Origin: Ferruginibacter sp. HRS2-29
Lineage (GTDB): Bacteria; Bacteroidota; Bacteroidia; Chitinophagales; Chitinophagaceae
Direction of reading: 5' to 3'
Assembly: GCF_024343615.1 (NCBI RefSeq)
Contig: NZ_RJUB01000003.1
Location: forward strand, 82,193-146,192
DNA: 64,000 nucleotides
The notes beneath the pieces are model-generated. The model had not been told where the DNA came from. It did not search any database and saw only the letters and a list, made by a program, of their open reading frames with translations. Positions 37,415-47,020 of this stretch are shown here, one piece after another. Numbering within the stretch: position 1 is the stretch's first letter; the number at the start of each line of letters is the position of its first letter. A program made the translations under genes and the position numbers.

Positions 37415-37446
37415 CGGCCGGTGTTTCCACACCGGCTGTTTTTTTT
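37415..37446 (+). terminator. Rho-independent terminator after the GH3 gene
   Basis: GCCGGTGT-ttcc-ACACCGGC, perfect 8-bp stem extended by two pairs after a mismatch, followed by a run of eight T. Confidence 0.9.
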
Positions 37447-37569
37447 CTGAACAGGTGAATTTTCTTTATAGATTTTAAAACAACGCTACAATTACATTGA
37501 GCTACCACATATAATACCGCAGGTACTTTATTTGCCGGTATGAATGTATCTTTCCGGTAAATTGATGCA

Positions 37570-39360
37570 ATGACCCCGGACTCGTATTACAAAGACCGCC
37601 TGGCCGAATTGACCACCGAACATAAAAGATTATCGAATAAAAAATCAGTGTTCGGCATACTTCGTTTTGGCAGCATAGCGGCATTGATAGCGGCATTTTA
37701 TTTTTTGTGGTCGCTGGGATGGCTTTACGTGGCAGTGGCAACAATTGTATTATTGTTTATTTTTATTCAGCTGATATATAAGGACCTTGCCAACAAAGCT
37801 GCCATTGAACACCTTGCCCACCTGATACAGATCAACAAAGATGAACTGACCGCTCTTACTTCGGGTTATTATCATTTTGCTGATGGGTCATCGCTACAGC
37901 CAAAAGAGCATTATTACGCCAACGATATGGATCTGTTGGGGCATGCGTCACTTTTTCAATTCCTCAACAGGGCCACTTCCGAAATGGGGGCAACTACTCT
38001 CGCCGATTGGTTGCTGGCGCCGGCTACTATAGAAGTAATTGCCAACAGGCAATCTGCCGTCAGAGAACTTTGCGACAAAACCATCTGGCGACAAAAATTA
38101 CAGGCTTATGGAAAAGAAAAAACCATTACACATCGCACACAATCGAGGTTGCAGAACTGGCTTGCGCAACCCGACTCTTTTTCAGCTTTCAAAGCATGGA
38201 AATGGCTGAGATATTTTTTGCCCGCAATCATGTTGGGTGTAAGTGCGGCGGCATGGCTGGATATCGTAAGTATGAATGTATTTTATGGCACCCTGTTCCT
38301 TTTCGCGGTCATCGCTTTCCAGATAAATAAATACGTGGGGCCGGTGCATGAGCAACTCTCTAAAATGGTGGATGAGCTCGATGCACTTTCGCAAAGTATC
38401 GCCAGCCTTGAGCAGGAAAATTTTTCTTCCGGTTTGCTGGTTACATTGCAAAAGAATTTCACGGCCGATGACGGGAATGCTTCCAGGAAATTAAAGCAAT
38501 TAAAAAAGATCTTAGACAAACTAGACCTGAGATATAATATAGTGCTCTCTGCGCCGCTGAATCTTTGGTTACTTTGGAACCTGCAGCAAATGCTGGACCT
38601 TGAGAAATGGAAAAAGAACAATACCACTTCGATCAGTAATTGGTTTAGCGTGCTGGGTGAGTACGAAGCACTCAATAGCTTTGCCAATACAAAGTTCAAT
38701 AATCCTGAATGGGTCTTCCCGTTGATCACAGAAAATCACTTTTCAATAGAAGCTACTGAACTTGGCCATCCGCTGATCAATGCCGGCAAACGGGTGGATA
38801 ATTTCATCAACATTCATCAGCGTGGAGAAGTGATGCTGGTGACGGGCAGCAACATGGCCGGCAAAAGCACCTACCTGAGAAGCGTGGGCATCAACACCAT
38901 CCTGGCGATGGCCGGCGCGCCGGTTTGCGCCCGTTATTTTTCCATCTCCCCGGTACAGGTCATCAGCAGCATGCGCATAGCCGATAACCTTGAAGAAAGC
39001 ACTTCCACTTTTTATGCCGAATTGAAAAAACTGAAAACTGTCATCGACAAAGTAAATGCCGGAGAAAAAGTTTTTGTTTTATTGGATGAGATATTACGCG
39101 GCACCAACTCTCTCGATCGCCACACTGGTTCTGTTGCTCTGGTAAAACAACTCATCAAACAAAAGGCTGCAGCCATCATTGCAACACATGATATAGCCCT
39201 GGCGGAGCTTCAAAAAGAATATCCCGACAATATCCTCAATTACCATTTTGATGTACAGGTGAATAATGAAGAACTTTATTTCGATTATAAATTAAAGCCG
39301 GGAGTTTGCCAAAGCATGAATGCATCGATATTGATGAAGAAAATCGGCATCGAATTGTGA
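37570..39360 (+). CDS. Membrane-anchored MutS-like ATPase
   Basis: A 596-residue protein with a C-terminal MutS ATPase domain: Walker A GSNMAGKSTY (about 432), Walker B VFVLLDEILRGT (about 500) and the following His in IIATHDIALAEL. The MutS lever/clamp-like helices (about 110-390) are present, but the mismatch-recognition domain with its Phe-x-Glu motif is missing. Four hydrophobic segments (about 36-50, 51-70, 214-230, 236-255) predict membrane insertion, which classical MutS lacks. Such proteins recur in Bacteroidota and are often called MutS. A role in mismatch repair is doubtful. A DNA-structure or stress function at the membrane is speculation. It is a single gene ending before a large palindrome. 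Confidence 0.88.
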   Translation: MTPDSYYKDRLAELTTEHKRLSNKKSVFGILRFGSIAALIAAFYFLWSLGWLYVAVATIVLLFIFIQLIYKDLANKAAIEHLAHLIQINKDELTALTSGYYHFADGSSLQPKEHYYANDMDLLGHASLFQFLNRATSEMGATTLADWLLAPATIEVIANRQSAVRELCDKTIWRQKLQAYGKEKTITHRTQSRLQNWLAQPDSFSAFKAWKWLRYFLPAIMLGVSAAAWLDIVSMNVFYGTLFLFAVIAFQINKYVGPVHEQLSKMVDELDALSQSIASLEQENFSSGLLVTLQKNFTADDGNASRKLKQLKKILDKLDLRYNIVLSAPLNLWLLWNLQQMLDLEKWKKNNTTSISNWFSVLGEYEALNSFANTKFNNPEWVFPLITENHFSIEATELGHPLINAGKRVDNFINIHQRGEVMLVTGSNMAGKSTYLRSVGINTILAMAGAPVCARYFSISPVQVISSMRIADNLEESTSTFYAELKKLKTVIDKVNAGEKVFVLLDEILRGTNSLDRHTGSVALVKQLIKQKAAAIIATHDIALAELQKEYPDNILNYHFDVQVNNEELYFDYKLKPGVCQSMNASILMKKIGIEL

Positions 39361-39378
39361 TGAAGAAGATCAGAAGGA

Positions 39379-39570
39379 ATAATCGCAGATTAAAAAAGGA
39401 TGAAAGGATTTCGCAGATTAATTTCCCCTTGCGTGAAAAATGTAAAATGCAGTTTATAAAAACATCAAGCCTATAATGGTATTGAAGTTTTCATAAACTG
39501 CATTTTAGTTTTCTGCTTTGCAGAAAACAATCTGTGCAATCTCCTTCATCCTTTTTTAATCTGCGATTCA
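39379..39570. repeat. GCAGATT/ATGCAGTTTAT nested palindromic element, copy 3 (most complete)
   Basis: Outer arms 39381-39419 and 39529-39568 pair over about 40 positions with few mismatches. Inner arms 39444-39457 (AAAATGCAGTTTAT) and 39493-39506 are perfect inverses. A 9-bp hairpin GTTTTCTGC-ttt-GCAGAAAAC lies at 39508-39528. It sits between the convergent mutS-like and pcm genes. Confidence 0.9.
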
Positions 39571-39583
39571 TCTTCGCTTCGAT

Positions 39584-39619
39584 CACCATTCTTAATTCTT
39601 AATTCGTAATTCTTAATTG
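39584..39619 (-). repeat. AATTACG/AATTAAG heptamer array after the pcm stop codon
   Basis: About five 7-bp units on the minus strand (AATTAAG, AATTACG, AATTAAG, AATTAAG, AATGGTG), starting one base after the TAG stop of pcm and abutting the palindromic element. Confidence 0.75.
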
Positions 39620-39620
39620 C

Positions 39621-40283
39621 CTAGTTGCTTTTTCCCTTCAGCATCGGCACAAAAGAAAAATTATGAAAAGCTTCTTCTGAATAACTTCCATCAGCATTTT
39701 TTGTAAGGCGCAACATCCTTTGGTGTTCACCATCTTCATCATCTACCGGGATGATCATTTTGCCGTTGGTCTTAAGTTGTGCTATCAGCTTTGGAGGAAC
39801 GAAAGGCGCTGCCGCCGTGATGATCACTTTATCGAAAGGCCCGAAAGTCGGCAAGCCCTCAAAGCCATCGCCGTAAAAGAATTTTAGGTTATGATACTGC
39901 GATTTAAAAACATACTGTTTCGTCTTTTCAAACAGATTTTTTTGCCGTTCGATAGTAAAAACTTTTGCCCCCATTTCGGCCAGCACCGTTGCCTGGTAAA
40001 TGCTGCCTGTGCCTATCTCCAGAATTTTTTCGTGTGGTTTTACCTGCAGTAATTGTGTCTGATAGGCTACAGTATACGGTTGTGAGATAGTTTGCCCATC
40101 GGAGATCGGAAATGCCCGGTCTTCGTAAGCAATGTTGTCCAATGCTGTATCTAAAAAAAAGTGTCGGGGAATATTGTTCATAGCTGAAAGCACAGCTTCG
40201 TCGGTGATACCTTTTTCACGGAGCAGGTCCATTAGTTTTTTCCTCAGGCCCTTATGCCTGTATGTGTCTTCAAATTTTCTCAT
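39621..40283 (-). CDS. pcm: Protein-L-isoaspartate O-methyltransferase
   Basis: A 220-residue repair enzyme that methylates L-isoaspartyl residues in aged proteins using SAM. Family motifs are visible: MNNIPRHFFLD, FPISDGQTISQPYTVA, LEIGTGSIYQATVLAEMGAKVF (SAM binding, with S in place of the usual G-Y) and IITAAAPFVPPKLIAQLK. The ATG at 40283 (MRKFEDTYRHKGL) is chosen over an upstream TTG. It is leftward, 108 bp after the hypothetical gene, and a perfect 17-bp inverted repeat lies just upstream of the start. Confidence 0.93.
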   Translation of the reverse strand: MRKFEDTYRHKGLRKKLMDLLREKGITDEAVLSAMNNIPRHFFLDTALDNIAYEDRAFPISDGQTISQPYTVAYQTQLLQVKPHEKILEIGTGSIYQATVLAEMGAKVFTIERQKNLFEKTKQYVFKSQYHNLKFFYGDGFEGLPTFGPFDKVIITAAAPFVPPKLIAQLKTNGKMIIPVDDEDGEHQRMLRLTKNADGSYSEEAFHNFSFVPMLKGKSN

Positions 40284-40294
40284 TGCAGCCCGCA

Positions 40295-40334
40295 ATTTAA
40301 TTAATAATCAGCAACGACTGATTATTAATTAAAT
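40295..40334. promoter_or_regulatory. Perfect 17-bp inverted repeat upstream of pcm
   Basis: ATTTAATTAATAATCAG (40295-40311) and CTGATTATTAATTAAAT (40318-40334) are exact inverses around CAACGA. It could be the terminator of the upstream gene, an operator for pcm or an AATAATT-type repeat. There is no T-run on the minus strand. Confidence 0.6.
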
Positions 40335-40390
40335 GGGGTTACTGAACAGTTGATTATTTTTTTTAAAAAATTAGCCGGCTTTAAAATTCA

Positions 40391-41428
40391 TTATTTATAA
40401 TGTGGAGTATGCTCATCAAAGAAATGATTGACAGCTTTGTTCCAGTCATTCAAAACTGTATTTCTTTCTTTATTAAGATCCTGGCCCGCTTTATTATAAT
40501 CCTGGGATGCCTTGTTAATTTCATTCACCATTTTATTGTAGTTATCCCTGTCTTCGTTGGTAGGGCTGCTTTTTTTCTCAAATTCTTTCTTCGTGGTTTC
40601 GAAACGTTGTTTGGTCAAAAAGTAATCACTTATTGTGCTCATTTTGCCTTTTGCCTCATTTACATAAAAGTTAAGCATCGTTGAAGTTGCCGATACCAGG
40701 TCATTATCGCCCTCATAACTTTTTATCGACTTCAGCTTTTCCAACCCTTCCTGGGCATATTTAAGCAGCGATCCTTTGCTTTGTTCGATACCTGTAATAT
40801 TTCCCTTGGATACTGCTTCCAGCAGGTAATTTTCCTGCACCGAAGCCTTGAAAAATATAAGATAGACTTCGTGGTAATATTTATTCAGCTCACTGACTTT
40901 TTTGGTCATATCGCCAAGCTTGCTTTTACCTTCTACCAGCGTAACATTATTTTTTGCAGCAAAACTCTCACTCGCGGTTTTCATACGTTCGTTCGCTTCA
41001 TCCAGCTTCTTATCTACCATCTCCTGGGCCATCAGGAAAGCCTCCATCTGATCATAACTCTGTTCGGCAATCTCTTCCATGTTCACTATCTTACTATAAT
41101 CATCATTCAATACATTGTAGTAAAATTTCATAAAGTTCACCGCCGTATCCCGGAGGCTTTTATCTCCTTTGTAAGATGGCATCCCGCTGATATTCATCCT
41201 TGCTTCCTGAACTTCATCCAGTAATTTCGAGCGTAGGTTCTCTACCTTCTTTGCCCGTTTTCCATGCGCAGCGGCGCTGGCATAACTCATGAATTTTTTC
41301 GAAATATTTTCCTGTTGCTGGCTGATTGCTCCCATATAATCCCCCGGGTTCTCGAAGTTTTGTGCCAGGCTTTTGGTAGAAAAAAGAATTGCAACGCCCA
41401 TAAAGACGATGGGTAGAAATGATCTCAT
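40391..41428 (-). CDS. Secreted helical protein of unknown function
   Basis: A 345-residue exported protein with a clear Sec signal (MRSFLPIVFMGVAILFSTKSLA). The mature part is almost entirely alpha-helical and Lys/Glu-rich, with coiled-coil segments near the C-terminus (EKKSSPTNEDRDNYNKMVNE, YNKAGQDLNKERNTVLN). The overall pattern recalls helical surface proteins described in Leptospira and Bacteroidota, but this is only an impression. It is 82 bp downstream of the S41 protease gene on the same strand and may be co-transcribed. No catalytic motif was found. Confidence 0.85.
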   Translation of the reverse strand: MRSFLPIVFMGVAILFSTKSLAQNFENPGDYMGAISQQQENISKKFMSYASAAAHGKRAKKVENLRSKLLDEVQEARMNISGMPSYKGDKSLRDTAVNFMKFYYNVLNDDYSKIVNMEEIAEQSYDQMEAFLMAQEMVDKKLDEANERMKTASESFAAKNNVTLVEGKSKLGDMTKKVSELNKYYHEVYLIFFKASVQENYLLEAVSKGNITGIEQSKGSLLKYAQEGLEKLKSIKSYEGDNDLVSATSTMLNFYVNEAKGKMSTISDYFLTKQRFETTKKEFEKKSSPTNEDRDNYNKMVNEINKASQDYNKAGQDLNKERNTVLNDWNKAVNHFFDEHTPHYK

Positions 41429-41510
41429 AAGGTTAATTTTTAAACAAATTAATAATTAATAGGTGAAAAAAGTATTTTTTAAAACTTTTGTTTTGCATTT
41501 ATTCAACAGG

Positions 41511-43580
41511 TCACTTTGTCCAGTCCAGCATTATCTTATAAGCTTCTGCCACCGTATGGTCGGCGCTGATATGTTTAAGATAAGTCGCATTGATCATTTT
41601 ACTTTGTTCGGTTGATTGATTGACCTGTTGCTGATCAAAATTATTGTTGGTAACGGAAATAAGTGTTTTCTCTTTTTCATCGCTTAATTTATCAAACATA
41701 CTCATGGTATTTTTGTAATAGGCCACATAACTGTTCCATTGCAGCGGCACCGTTCTGCCCGTTTTATATTTAGTGATCCATTCCCCTACAGATTCAATAT
41801 TTGTAAAATATTCATCACCGCTGATCCGTTGCCGGGCAGAGGCTTTCAGTTGCGCAACAGGCAATGCCGGCAATGGCCTGTAAATGCCTTCTTTACTGTT
41901 GTCAGGCTGTAACGCACTGGCGTTGGACTTTTCCTTGTATGAATCGCCGGCGTAGATATCCGGTAAAACGATGTCCGGCTCTACCCCTTTCCATTGTGTG
42001 GTGCTCCCATTGACCCGGTAAAATTTATTTTCCGTCACTTTCACAAAATCGGTGTAGTTGCCATTTTTCGATATAGTACCGGTATCCATTGGCAATACCA
42101 CCTGTGCTGTACCTTTGCCATACGTAGTTCCACCTACTATCAATGCACGGTTGTAATCCTGTAATGCAGCGCTCACAAATTCACTGGCACTGGCACTCGC
42201 TCCATTCACCAACACCATCAATGGCCCGTCGTATACCGTTCCGTGATTGGGGTCTTTCAGAAAATGGACTTTCCCATCCCTGTCTTTCAAAGAGGCGATA
42301 GGCCCGATATCGATAAAGATCCCGGCTAGTTGCATCCCCTCCCACATGCTGCCGCCACCGTTATACCGCAGATCCAATATCAATCCATCGATATTATCTT
42401 TTTTCAACTTTACAATCTCTTTGCTCACATCGTTGGCACAACCATCGTACTGAGCATCTGTCTGCCCCTCTTCTTCCCGGCTATAAAAGCCAGGCAGGCT
42501 GATGTAACCGATATTTTTCTGCCCATGCAATACATAACTTTTGACGATGCTTTCATCGTCACTGATCTTTTCCTTGTGAAGCTTAACCGTTTTTATTTCA
42601 CCCGAAGCGGTGCGTACCGTAACTTCCAGGTCAGCCTCACTATCACCACTCAATAAATTTTCCAATTCTTCCGCAGACATTTCTTCGACTGTTTTCTCCT
42701 TTGCGCCGGTTTTCACTTTAACCAGCACATCACCGGTATGCAACTGTCCGCTACGCCACGCACTCCCGCCCGGCTGCAGAAAACTGATCACCACTTCTTC
42801 CTTTTCATTCACCGACAGATCAAGCCCGGCGCTGAATTCGGAGGCACTGGTAGCTGCATCCCATTCTTTTTTCTCAGACAGATCCATGTAGCTGCTGTGT
42901 GGATCGTAACTCCAGGAAATGGCATTCAGGTAATCATCCTGCATCGATTGGAGCAGTTCGGCAGGTGTTTTCAAAAGATTCCGTATCTGGTTAAGCTGTG
43001 CCTTCTTTCTTTTTTGGCGAGCCGCTGTTTCAAGTGTAGAAAAATCAGTTGGTAAAGTTGGCGGCAATTCTCTTTTTGCAGATACCATATCATCCACTAT
43101 GGTTCCTAAGACCTGCCATTTAAGAAACTGTTGCCAGCGTAGGGCAAGTTCCTGGTCGTTGGCTGCATAAGCGGCAAATGGCCAACTGACAGCGTCAGAC
43201 CGGGTAAGATCAATGGGCTTCGCCAATACCTGGCTAATCAGGCTATCCGCTTTTTTCAGTTTTGCCTGGTAAAGGGAAACCGATAAATTAAAGAAACCCC
43301 ACCCATTTCCCTGCAACTCATCATCTAGTTTGTACTGGTATGCTGACAATGCAACCATATCCTTTTGTGTAAACAACAACTTGTCATCGTCCAGTATTTC
43401 GATCCAATGCCTGTACAATAAGGCCGATGCTGAATCATTCCATATCCGTGGCTGGTAATGATATTTATCCAGGAAACGTTTTAAGACCTTCACCTTCTGC
43501 GGAAAAAGATCGGGCGATTTTTGTTGTGCATTGGCAACTGAGCATGCCAATAGTAAAAATAAGGGCAGGATTTTTCTCAT
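41511..43580 (-). CDS. Carboxy-terminal processing protease (Prc/Tsp type, S41)
   Basis: A 689-residue periplasmic serine protease. It has a signal peptide (MRKILPLFLLLACSVANAQ), a long helical N-terminal domain, PDZ domain (about 230-310) and S41 catalytic core with nucleophile Ser in VLVNGASASASEFVS (about 463) and the general-base Lys in GGTTYGKGTAQ (about 487). A C-terminal tail-specific-protease helical domain (about 555-689) matches the long Prc form. It trims or degrades periplasmic proteins from their C-termini. It is transcribed leftward together with the helical secreted protein. Length is normal for long Prc homologues. Confidence 0.95.
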   Translation of the reverse strand: MRKILPLFLLLACSVANAQQKSPDLFPQKVKVLKRFLDKYHYQPRIWNDSASALLYRHWIEILDDDKLLFTQKDMVALSAYQYKLDDELQGNGWGFFNLSVSLYQAKLKKADSLISQVLAKPIDLTRSDAVSWPFAAYAANDQELALRWQQFLKWQVLGTIVDDMVSAKRELPPTLPTDFSTLETAARQKRKKAQLNQIRNLLKTPAELLQSMQDDYLNAISWSYDPHSSYMDLSEKKEWDAATSASEFSAGLDLSVNEKEEVVISFLQPGGSAWRSGQLHTGDVLVKVKTGAKEKTVEEMSAEELENLLSGDSEADLEVTVRTASGEIKTVKLHKEKISDDESIVKSYVLHGQKNIGYISLPGFYSREEEGQTDAQYDGCANDVSKEIVKLKKDNIDGLILDLRYNGGGSMWEGMQLAGIFIDIGPIASLKDRDGKVHFLKDPNHGTVYDGPLMVLVNGASASASEFVSAALQDYNRALIVGGTTYGKGTAQVVLPMDTGTISKNGNYTDFVKVTENKFYRVNGSTTQWKGVEPDIVLPDIYAGDSYKEKSNASALQPDNSKEGIYRPLPALPVAQLKASARQRISGDEYFTNIESVGEWITKYKTGRTVPLQWNSYVAYYKNTMSMFDKLSDEKEKTLISVTNNNFDQQQVNQSTEQSKMINATYLKHISADHTVAEAYKIMLDWTK

Positions 43581-43587
43581 AAAGTTT

Positions 43588-43658
43588 GTAATAACGAATT
43601 ACAAATGAACACTTATTATCGTCTTCATTCGTAATTCGTATTGGATCATTCGTAATTG
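43588..43658. repeat. Inverted ATTACGA-type heptamer repeats after the phosphohexomutase stop
   Basis: Right arm 43626-43658 has CATTCGTAATTCGTA and ATTCGTAATTG units. A shorter inverted arm GTAATAACGAATTACAAATG is at 43588-43607. The array starts directly after the TAG stop of the gene at 43660. Confidence 0.7.
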
Positions 43659-43659
43659 A

Positions 43660-45381
43660 CTACACCCCAAGTTCTTTCTCGATGCGTTTGATCTTCGCAT
43701 CCAGCTCCGCTTCTGTAGCATCGAACTCGTCAGCTGAAGCCAGTGGGGTATTCACACTGAAATAATATTTTATCTTAGGTTCGGTACCGCTGGGCCTTGC
43801 AGAGATCACGCTGCCATCCTGCAGCAGGAACTGAAGCACATTACTTTTAGGCAGATCAATTTTCCATTCGCTGCCATCCAGTAAATTTTTCCCTACCTGC
43901 AACTCATAGTCGAGCAATTTTTCTACGGCTATGCCGTCAAATTTTTGTGGCGGATTTGCCCTGTCCTCTTCCATCATCTTCGCGATCTCCGCAGCGCCAT
44001 TCATTCCCTTCTTGGTAATGCTTACCAGGTTTTCTTTGAAGAAACCATATTCCACATAAAGATCCACCAGTTTATCAAACAGGCTGCGGCCTTTATTTTT
44101 TTCATACGCCGCCATTTCGCAAATGAGCGCTACAGCGCTTACAGAATCCTTATCACGCACTTTATCGCCGATCATCAATCCAAAACTTTCTTCACCGCCA
44201 ACGATGTAATTTTCTTTTCCTTCTTTTTCTTTGATCAATGATGATATCCATTTGAAACCCGTCAATACATTATAACAAGCCACATTATTTTTTTCAGCGA
44301 TCAGATCGATCATGTTGGTGGTTACGATCGTTTTGATCACCATATCATTCGGCTGTGCAATGCCTTTGGCTTTGCGGGCTTCGATCATGTAGGTGAATGC
44401 GAGCAATGCTGTCTGATTGCCATTCAGCAATATCCATTCGCCCTTATTATTTTTTACGCCTACTCCCACCCTGTCTGCATCCGGATCGGTACCCAGCAAA
44501 ATATCTGCATCCAGTTCTTCAGCCTGTTTCAGGCCGATGCTCATCGTTTCTTTTTCTTCAGGGTTCGGATAAATGACCGTCGGAAAATTTCCATCGGGAA
44601 CACTTTGTTCTTTCACAATATGAACATTGGTGAAGCCGAATTTTTCCAGCGCCTGCGGCACCAGCATGATGCCTGATCCGTGAATAGGCGTATACACGAT
44701 CTTGAGGTCGTGCTGCGCTTTACATACATCCGGGTAAACGCTCAATCCTTTCACCATTTCGAGGTATAGCTCATCTACTTCTTTACCAATAATAGTGATA
44801 TTGCTTTCGCCACCGCTCCATTTCACATCATCGGTAGATTCGATCTTCTCTACTTCAACGATCACATTTTTATCATGTGGCGAAACCATCTGTGCGCCAT
44901 CGTCCCAATATGCTTTATACCCATTGTATTCTTTCGGGTTATGGCTGGCAGTACATACCACACCACCTTTGCAACCAAAGTGACGGATGGCGAAACTCAG
45001 TTCAGGCGTAGGGCGCAGGCTTTCAAAAAGAAAAACCTTGATACCGTTTGCGCCAAATACATTTGCGGTGATCTCTGCAAAATCGCGGCTGTTGTTGCGG
45101 CAGTCGTGCGCTATCGCTACGCTGATCTCGCCGGTGAAACATTGTTTCAAATAATTTGCATAACCCTGCGTAGCCATACCCACGGTATATTTATTCATTC
45201 GATTGGTACCGATGCCCATGATGCCACGAAGGCCTCCCGTACCGAATTCGAGATTTTTATAAAATGCATCCGCCAGTTCATCGGGATTTTCCGTTTCCAT
45301 TTTGCGGATCACTTCTTTGGAAGCTTCGTCGTAGTTACCTGACAACCACTTGTCTATCTTTTGTTGAATTTTTGTATCCAT
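43660..45381 (-). CDS. Phospho-sugar mutase (phosphoglucomutase/phosphomannomutase family)
   Basis: A 573-residue alpha-D-phosphohexomutase that interconverts sugar 1- and 6-phosphates. The phosphoserine loop is TASHNPKEYNGYKAYW, the Mg loop GTDPDADRVGVGV, the sugar-binding loop GGEESFG and the phosphate-binding loop RPSGTEPKIKYYF. Start at 45381 (MDTKIQQKIDKWL) is preferred over an in-frame ATG 24 bases upstream. Size matches the long PgmB/PGM2-like clade. Glucose versus mannose preference cannot be set from motifs. It is followed by a repeat and the S41 protease gene. Confidence 0.95.
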   Translation of the reverse strand: MDTKIQQKIDKWLSGNYDEASKEVIRKMETENPDELADAFYKNLEFGTGGLRGIMGIGTNRMNKYTVGMATQGYANYLKQCFTGEISVAIAHDCRNNSRDFAEITANVFGANGIKVFLFESLRPTPELSFAIRHFGCKGGVVCTASHNPKEYNGYKAYWDDGAQMVSPHDKNVIVEVEKIESTDDVKWSGGESNITIIGKEVDELYLEMVKGLSVYPDVCKAQHDLKIVYTPIHGSGIMLVPQALEKFGFTNVHIVKEQSVPDGNFPTVIYPNPEEKETMSIGLKQAEELDADILLGTDPDADRVGVGVKNNKGEWILLNGNQTALLAFTYMIEARKAKGIAQPNDMVIKTIVTTNMIDLIAEKNNVACYNVLTGFKWISSLIKEKEGKENYIVGGEESFGLMIGDKVRDKDSVSAVALICEMAAYEKNKGRSLFDKLVDLYVEYGFFKENLVSITKKGMNGAAEIAKMMEEDRANPPQKFDGIAVEKLLDYELQVGKNLLDGSEWKIDLPKSNVLQFLLQDGSVISARPSGTEPKIKYYFSVNTPLASADEFDATEAELDAKIKRIEKELGV

Positions 45382-45522
45382 ATGGTGATATTTTAAAGTC
45401 TTCAAATGTAGAATATTCGTATGTTATTCAGCACATTAAAGTTATTTTTGTTTTTTATGAACCGAGTTGAATATCATTCCTGCAATACCTTAACCAGATT
45501 TTTTCCCTGCACAGGCAAATTA

Positions 45523-46557
45523 ATGTTCATCTCTTTATTATTTTGTGTTATTTGTACCCCGGGATTTTCACAACAGAATATTCCAACTAAGACTGCCAAT
45601 ACGTTTGAATATGCTCTCTCCGACAGCATTATTACTCCACCAGAACCTGTGGGAAATGGATTAGGTGATAAACGTACCGTTTGCATTTGTTTGGATGGGA
45701 TAAGTGATAAAACCAGGAAAAATCGTATCAAAACCATCGCCATCATCAACGTTGCCGGCTACGGCGCAGCAATGGCCGGACTTTACGCAGCCTGGTATAA
45801 AGATTACCCGCAGGGAAAATTTCATGCATTCAACGATATTTCCGAATGGAAAGGCATGGATAAGATCGGTCATACGTACAGTGCCTATGCCGAAAGCAAG
45901 GCCAGCATGGAACTCTGGCGCTGGACAGGGATCGATAGAAAAAAAAGGATCCTGCTCGGTGGTTTCAGCGGTGCCATTTATCAGACCACTATTGAAATAC
46001 TGGATGGGTTCAGCACCGAATGGGGCTGGAGCTGGGGCGATTTTGGCGCTAATATCCTGGGAAGCGGCATGCTGGTGGCACAGGAGTTTGCCTGGGATGA
46101 ACAACGGATACAATTCAAATGGTCGTTTCACCGTAAAAGTTATGATGACCCCGGCCTGAATGCACGCAGTAATGATATTTTTGGAAAAAGCAGCCCTGAA
46201 CGTTTTTTAAAAGATTACAATGGCCAGACGTACTGGCTGAGCACCAGTTTAAAACCTTTTTTCCCGCACTCCCGGATCCCGGCATGGCTGCAGGTTTCGG
46301 TGGGTACCGGTATCGAAGGGGTATTTGGCGCGAGAAGCAATGTAGCCAAAGATGACCAGGGGGTTGTCACTTTCGACCGTTCGGATATCAAAAGAAGAAG
46401 GCAATGGTATCTTGCTCCTGATATAGACCTCACTAAGATCAAAACGAAAAAGAGAGGGGTGAAACTTGCGCTCACCTTACTCAACATCATAAAATTCCCA
46501 ACTCCTTCGCTGGAATACAGCAAGGGGAAGATGAGTGTGAACTGGTTCCACTTTTAG
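45523..46557 (+). CDS. DUF2279 (YfiM-like) exported protein
   Basis: About 344 residues from the ATG at 45523, chosen because it begins a signal peptide (MFISLLFCVICTPGFSQ). The mature protein has the DUF2279/YfiM pattern: AFNDISEWKGMDKIGHTYSAY, then GFSGAIYQTTIEILDGFSTEWGWSWGDFGANILGSG. A C-terminal beta-rich half (about 220-344) ends KGKMSVNWFHF like an outer-membrane barrel strand. Function is unknown in the family; membrane association is likely. It is divergent from the phosphohexomutase gene and convergent with the small gene at 46678. Confidence 0.85.
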   Translation: MFISLLFCVICTPGFSQQNIPTKTANTFEYALSDSIITPPEPVGNGLGDKRTVCICLDGISDKTRKNRIKTIAIINVAGYGAAMAGLYAAWYKDYPQGKFHAFNDISEWKGMDKIGHTYSAYAESKASMELWRWTGIDRKKRILLGGFSGAIYQTTIEILDGFSTEWGWSWGDFGANILGSGMLVAQEFAWDEQRIQFKWSFHRKSYDDPGLNARSNDIFGKSSPERFLKDYNGQTYWLSTSLKPFFPHSRIPAWLQVSVGTGIEGVFGARSNVAKDDQGVVTFDRSDIKRRRQWYLAPDIDLTKIKTKKRGVKLALTLLNIIKFPTPSLEYSKGKMSVNWFHF

Positions 46558-46661
46558 ATGTATGATGTGAGATGTATGATGTATGATTTCTTTAATATTT
46601 AAGTCTGTACGATTTCCGAAAGTCCTTCAAACTGAAAGACATCATAGATCATACATTCATA
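46558..46661. repeat. Inverted GATGTAT heptamer arrays between convergent genes
   Basis: Left arm 46558-46588 (GATGTAT, GATGTGA, GATGTAT, GATGTAT) begins right at the TAG stop of the DUF2279 gene. Right arm 46640-46661 is the inverted unit. An additional short stem CTTTC/GAAAG lies within. It is terminator-like between convergent genes. Confidence 0.8.
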
Positions 46662-46677
46662 AGACTAGTAAAGCCTA

Positions 46678-46875
46678 TCACTTTCCAACCTGATTAATAG
46701 AATACGCCGGTTTTGTAATAAATATATCAGTGCGGATATTCTTGATATCTTCTTCCGTGATCACGTCATTGACATCGGAGAGATGTTTGCGGATTTTTTC
46801 TTTAGTAGAAGTATCAACTAAAATTTGGGAGATATTTTCAGCAGCGTTCATGAGAATTTTTTGAAGTTGGCCCAT
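46678..46875 (-). CDS. Small hypothetical protein, 65 residues
   Basis: Starts MGQLQKILMNAAENISQILV and is predicted mostly helical and acidic (KHLSDVNDVITEEDIKNIRT), with no signal or membrane helix. It has the composition of a real small cytosolic protein. It sits alone on the minus strand, convergent with the DUF2279 gene across paired heptamer arrays. No known family was recognised. A run of Asn/Asp/Glu in the middle resembles short Bacteroidota proteins of unknown role. Confidence 0.6.
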   Translation of the reverse strand: MGQLQKILMNAAENISQILVDTSTKEKIRKHLSDVNDVITEEDIKNIRTDIFITKPAYSINQVGK

Positions 46876-47020
46876 ATCCGAAAATTTTATGTGGTTAAAT
46901 GTAAACCTTTATCCTAATGCGTTATTTACATTTTTTGCACATGGGCTGCGCAAAGCTACCTTAAATAATCTATTGGTTTACAAGGATTTCAAGGCTTAAC
47001 AATTCGGTAATATTGTGCAT

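Noticed and set aside
39379..39570. Large palindrome considered as an insertion sequence
   Set aside because: Contains no open frame and no clear target duplication; treated as a non-autonomous repeat.
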